Source: Roseibium salinum
Lineage (GTDB): Bacteria > Pseudomonadota > Alphaproteobacteria > Rhizobiales > Stappiaceae
Reading direction: 5' to 3'
DNA length: 64,000 bases
Assembly (NCBI RefSeq): GCF_026240905.1
Contig: NZ_JAPEVI010000003.1
Coordinates: 3,720,001 to 3,784,000 of the forward strand
Below are positions 63,061 through 64,000 of this stretch, piece by piece; position 1 is the stretch's first letter, and each line of letters starts with the position of its first letter. The notes beneath the pieces were generated by a model. It made no database searches. It saw only the letters and a list, made by a program, of their open reading frames with translations, and was not told where the DNA came from. A program made the translations under genes and the position numbers.

Positions 63061-63824
63061 TCCGCAGGCTGGGCGGTTGCGGTGGCCGATCCGGAATGGG
63101 AGGCGTTTGCCGCCCTCTGGCGCAGGGCACGGATCCGGCGGCGCAGGATTTCATTGCGCATGGCCATCAGATGCAACAAGAAGAACAGCAAGGTGAAGGC
63201 CAGCGCCATGACCAGGAGCGGCCAGAGAATGTCGGGATGAATGGTCGGTCCATCCATCCGGATGACGCTTGCCGGCTGATGCAGCGTGTTCCACCAGTCG
63301 ACCGAAAACTTGATCACCGGCAGGTTGAGAGCGCCGACAAGCGTCAGAACCGCCGCCGCCTTGCCGGCCTTGATGGGGTCTTCCATGGTGCGCCACAGGG
63401 TCATCAGGCCCAGATACATGATCAGCAGCACGAGCACCGATGTCAGTCTGGCGTCCCAGACCCAATAGGTGCCCCACATGGGCTTGCCCCACAGCGAGCC
63501 GGTCACCAGCGCCATGAACGTGAAGGCCGCTCCGATGGGCGCCGCGCTCTTGGCGGAAACATCGGCCAGCGGGTGCTTCCAGACCAGCGTGCCGAGGGAG
63601 GAGACGGCCATGATCGAATAACACATCATGGAAAGCCAGGCGGCGGGCACGTGAATATACATGATCCGCACGGTATCGCCCTGCTGGTAGTCCTCCGGCG
63701 CCACGAAGAAGCTCAGATAGAGCCCGGCCGCGAAAAAGATCACGCACAGGCCCGTCAGCCAGGGCAGGATCACCTGCACCAGCCTCAAGAACCGCGTCGG
63801 ATTTGCATAGTCCCAGATTGCCAT
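63057..63824 (-). CDS. ccmC: Haem ABC transporter permease CcmC
   Basis: 255-residue membrane protein that loads haem onto CcmE. Six membrane segments are seen. The tryptophan-rich periplasmic motif WGTYWVWDARLTS lies near residue 115 and external haem-ligand histidines in IHVPAAWLSMM and in LHQPAS. Upstream, about 130 bp separates it from the end of ccmB. Confidence 0.97.
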   Translation of the reverse strand: MAIWDYANPTRFLRLVQVILPWLTGLCVIFFAAGLYLSFFVAPEDYQQGDTVRIMYIHVPAAWLSMMCYSIMAVSSLGTLVWKHPLADVSAKSAAPIGAAFTFMALVTGSLWGKPMWGTYWVWDARLTSVLVLLIMYLGLMTLWRTMEDPIKAGKAAAVLTLVGALNLPVIKFSVDWWNTLHQPASVIRMDGPTIHPDILWPLLVMALAFTLLFFLLHLMAMRNEILRRRIRALRQRAANASHSGSATATAQPAE

Positions 63825-63956
63825 ATGCGCCTTTTACTTCAGTCTCCGGCAGCCTTCAATCTATCGAAGGGTCGCAGTCCCGCATTGCGTTCTGTCAAGT
63901 GTGCACAATGTGGGGCGGGGCGCTTCAAATGGCTAGCCCGCATTTCTCACACTACC

Positions 63957-64000
63957 CTAGTCCGCGGCGAAGCGGAGCGCGGCGGCGGAGGCGACCGGCC
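63957..64000 (-). CDS. ccmB: C-terminal end of CcmB (start outside window)
   Basis: Only the last 13 codons and a TAG stop lie in the window, reading ...PVASAAALRFAAD. A C-terminus with AAALR is what I expect from CcmB, the channel partner of CcmA, and ccmB usually precedes ccmC. The interval 63825-63956 holds the ccmC leader and no gene. Confidence 0.6.
   Translation of the reverse strand, partial: PVASAAALRFAAD

Overview
The window looks like a chromosomal segment of a high-GC alphaproteobacterium of the order Hyphomicrobiales, most like the Roseibium/Labrenzia (Stappiaceae) group. This placement rests on gene content: a SUV3-like helicase, an Irr-type iron box, a phn operon with a fosX-like gene, DUF2794, DUF1045 and DUF1223 proteins, and ccmC-ccmD-ccmG. 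No 16S gene is present to confirm it. Almost everything is ordinary, densely packed core genome with strong third-position GC. The one clear mobile element is an IS1182-like insertion sequence.

Layout: 1-2630, 3'-truncated helicase (minus). 2631-3636, a kilobase without a gene that holds a dense cluster of GANTC methylation sites, then pairs of inverted repeats ahead of pyc. 3637-7080, pyruvate carboxylase. 7207-9112, three small minus-strand genes (DUF1697, glutamine amidotransferase, TerB-like). 9252-14567, an iron-linked operon behind an Irr box: imelysin, di-heme oxidoreductase, second imelysin, Tat-exported DUF1513 protein. 14696-17608, AsmA family protein. 17701-26286, carbon-phosphorus lyase locus: phnG-phnH-phnI-fosX-phnJ-phnK-phnL, then DUF1045-phnM-phnN, with phnF divergent; the phnCDE transporter is not here.

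26465-34286 holds housekeeping and small enzymes (dienelactone hydrolase, reductase, CYTH-CHAD, cupin, tRNA-Leu, YqaA, DsbB, metallopeptidase, pyrophosphatase, GNAT). 34287-37804 carries a possible minus-strand small RNA, DUF2794, the IS (inserted into a bidirectional terminator and carrying its own hairpin at each end) and a Bax-inhibitor-1 protein. 38136-42184 is a tesA/ybbA/ybbP-like cluster. 42249-55638 mixes single genes: aldo/keto reductase, ThpR, alpha-carbonic anhydrase, glycosyltransferase, AlkA, GluQRS, an AEC transporter, a cytosolic hybrid histidine kinase, PAP2, a low-molecular-weight phosphatase and TusA.

55688-58531 ends in the nitrogen-sensing pair glnK-amtB, with a sigma-54-type promoter and a structured 3' region. 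58554-64000 has a HAD phosphatase, a solitary ugpE-like permease, a cation efflux protein, a DUF1223 protein and the cytochrome c maturation genes ccmG, ccmD, ccmC and the very end of ccmB.

Start sites were chosen from ribosome-binding sequences, ATGA/GTGA overlaps with the upstream gene and the family's usual N-terminus. All family calls come from reading motifs, with no database search.
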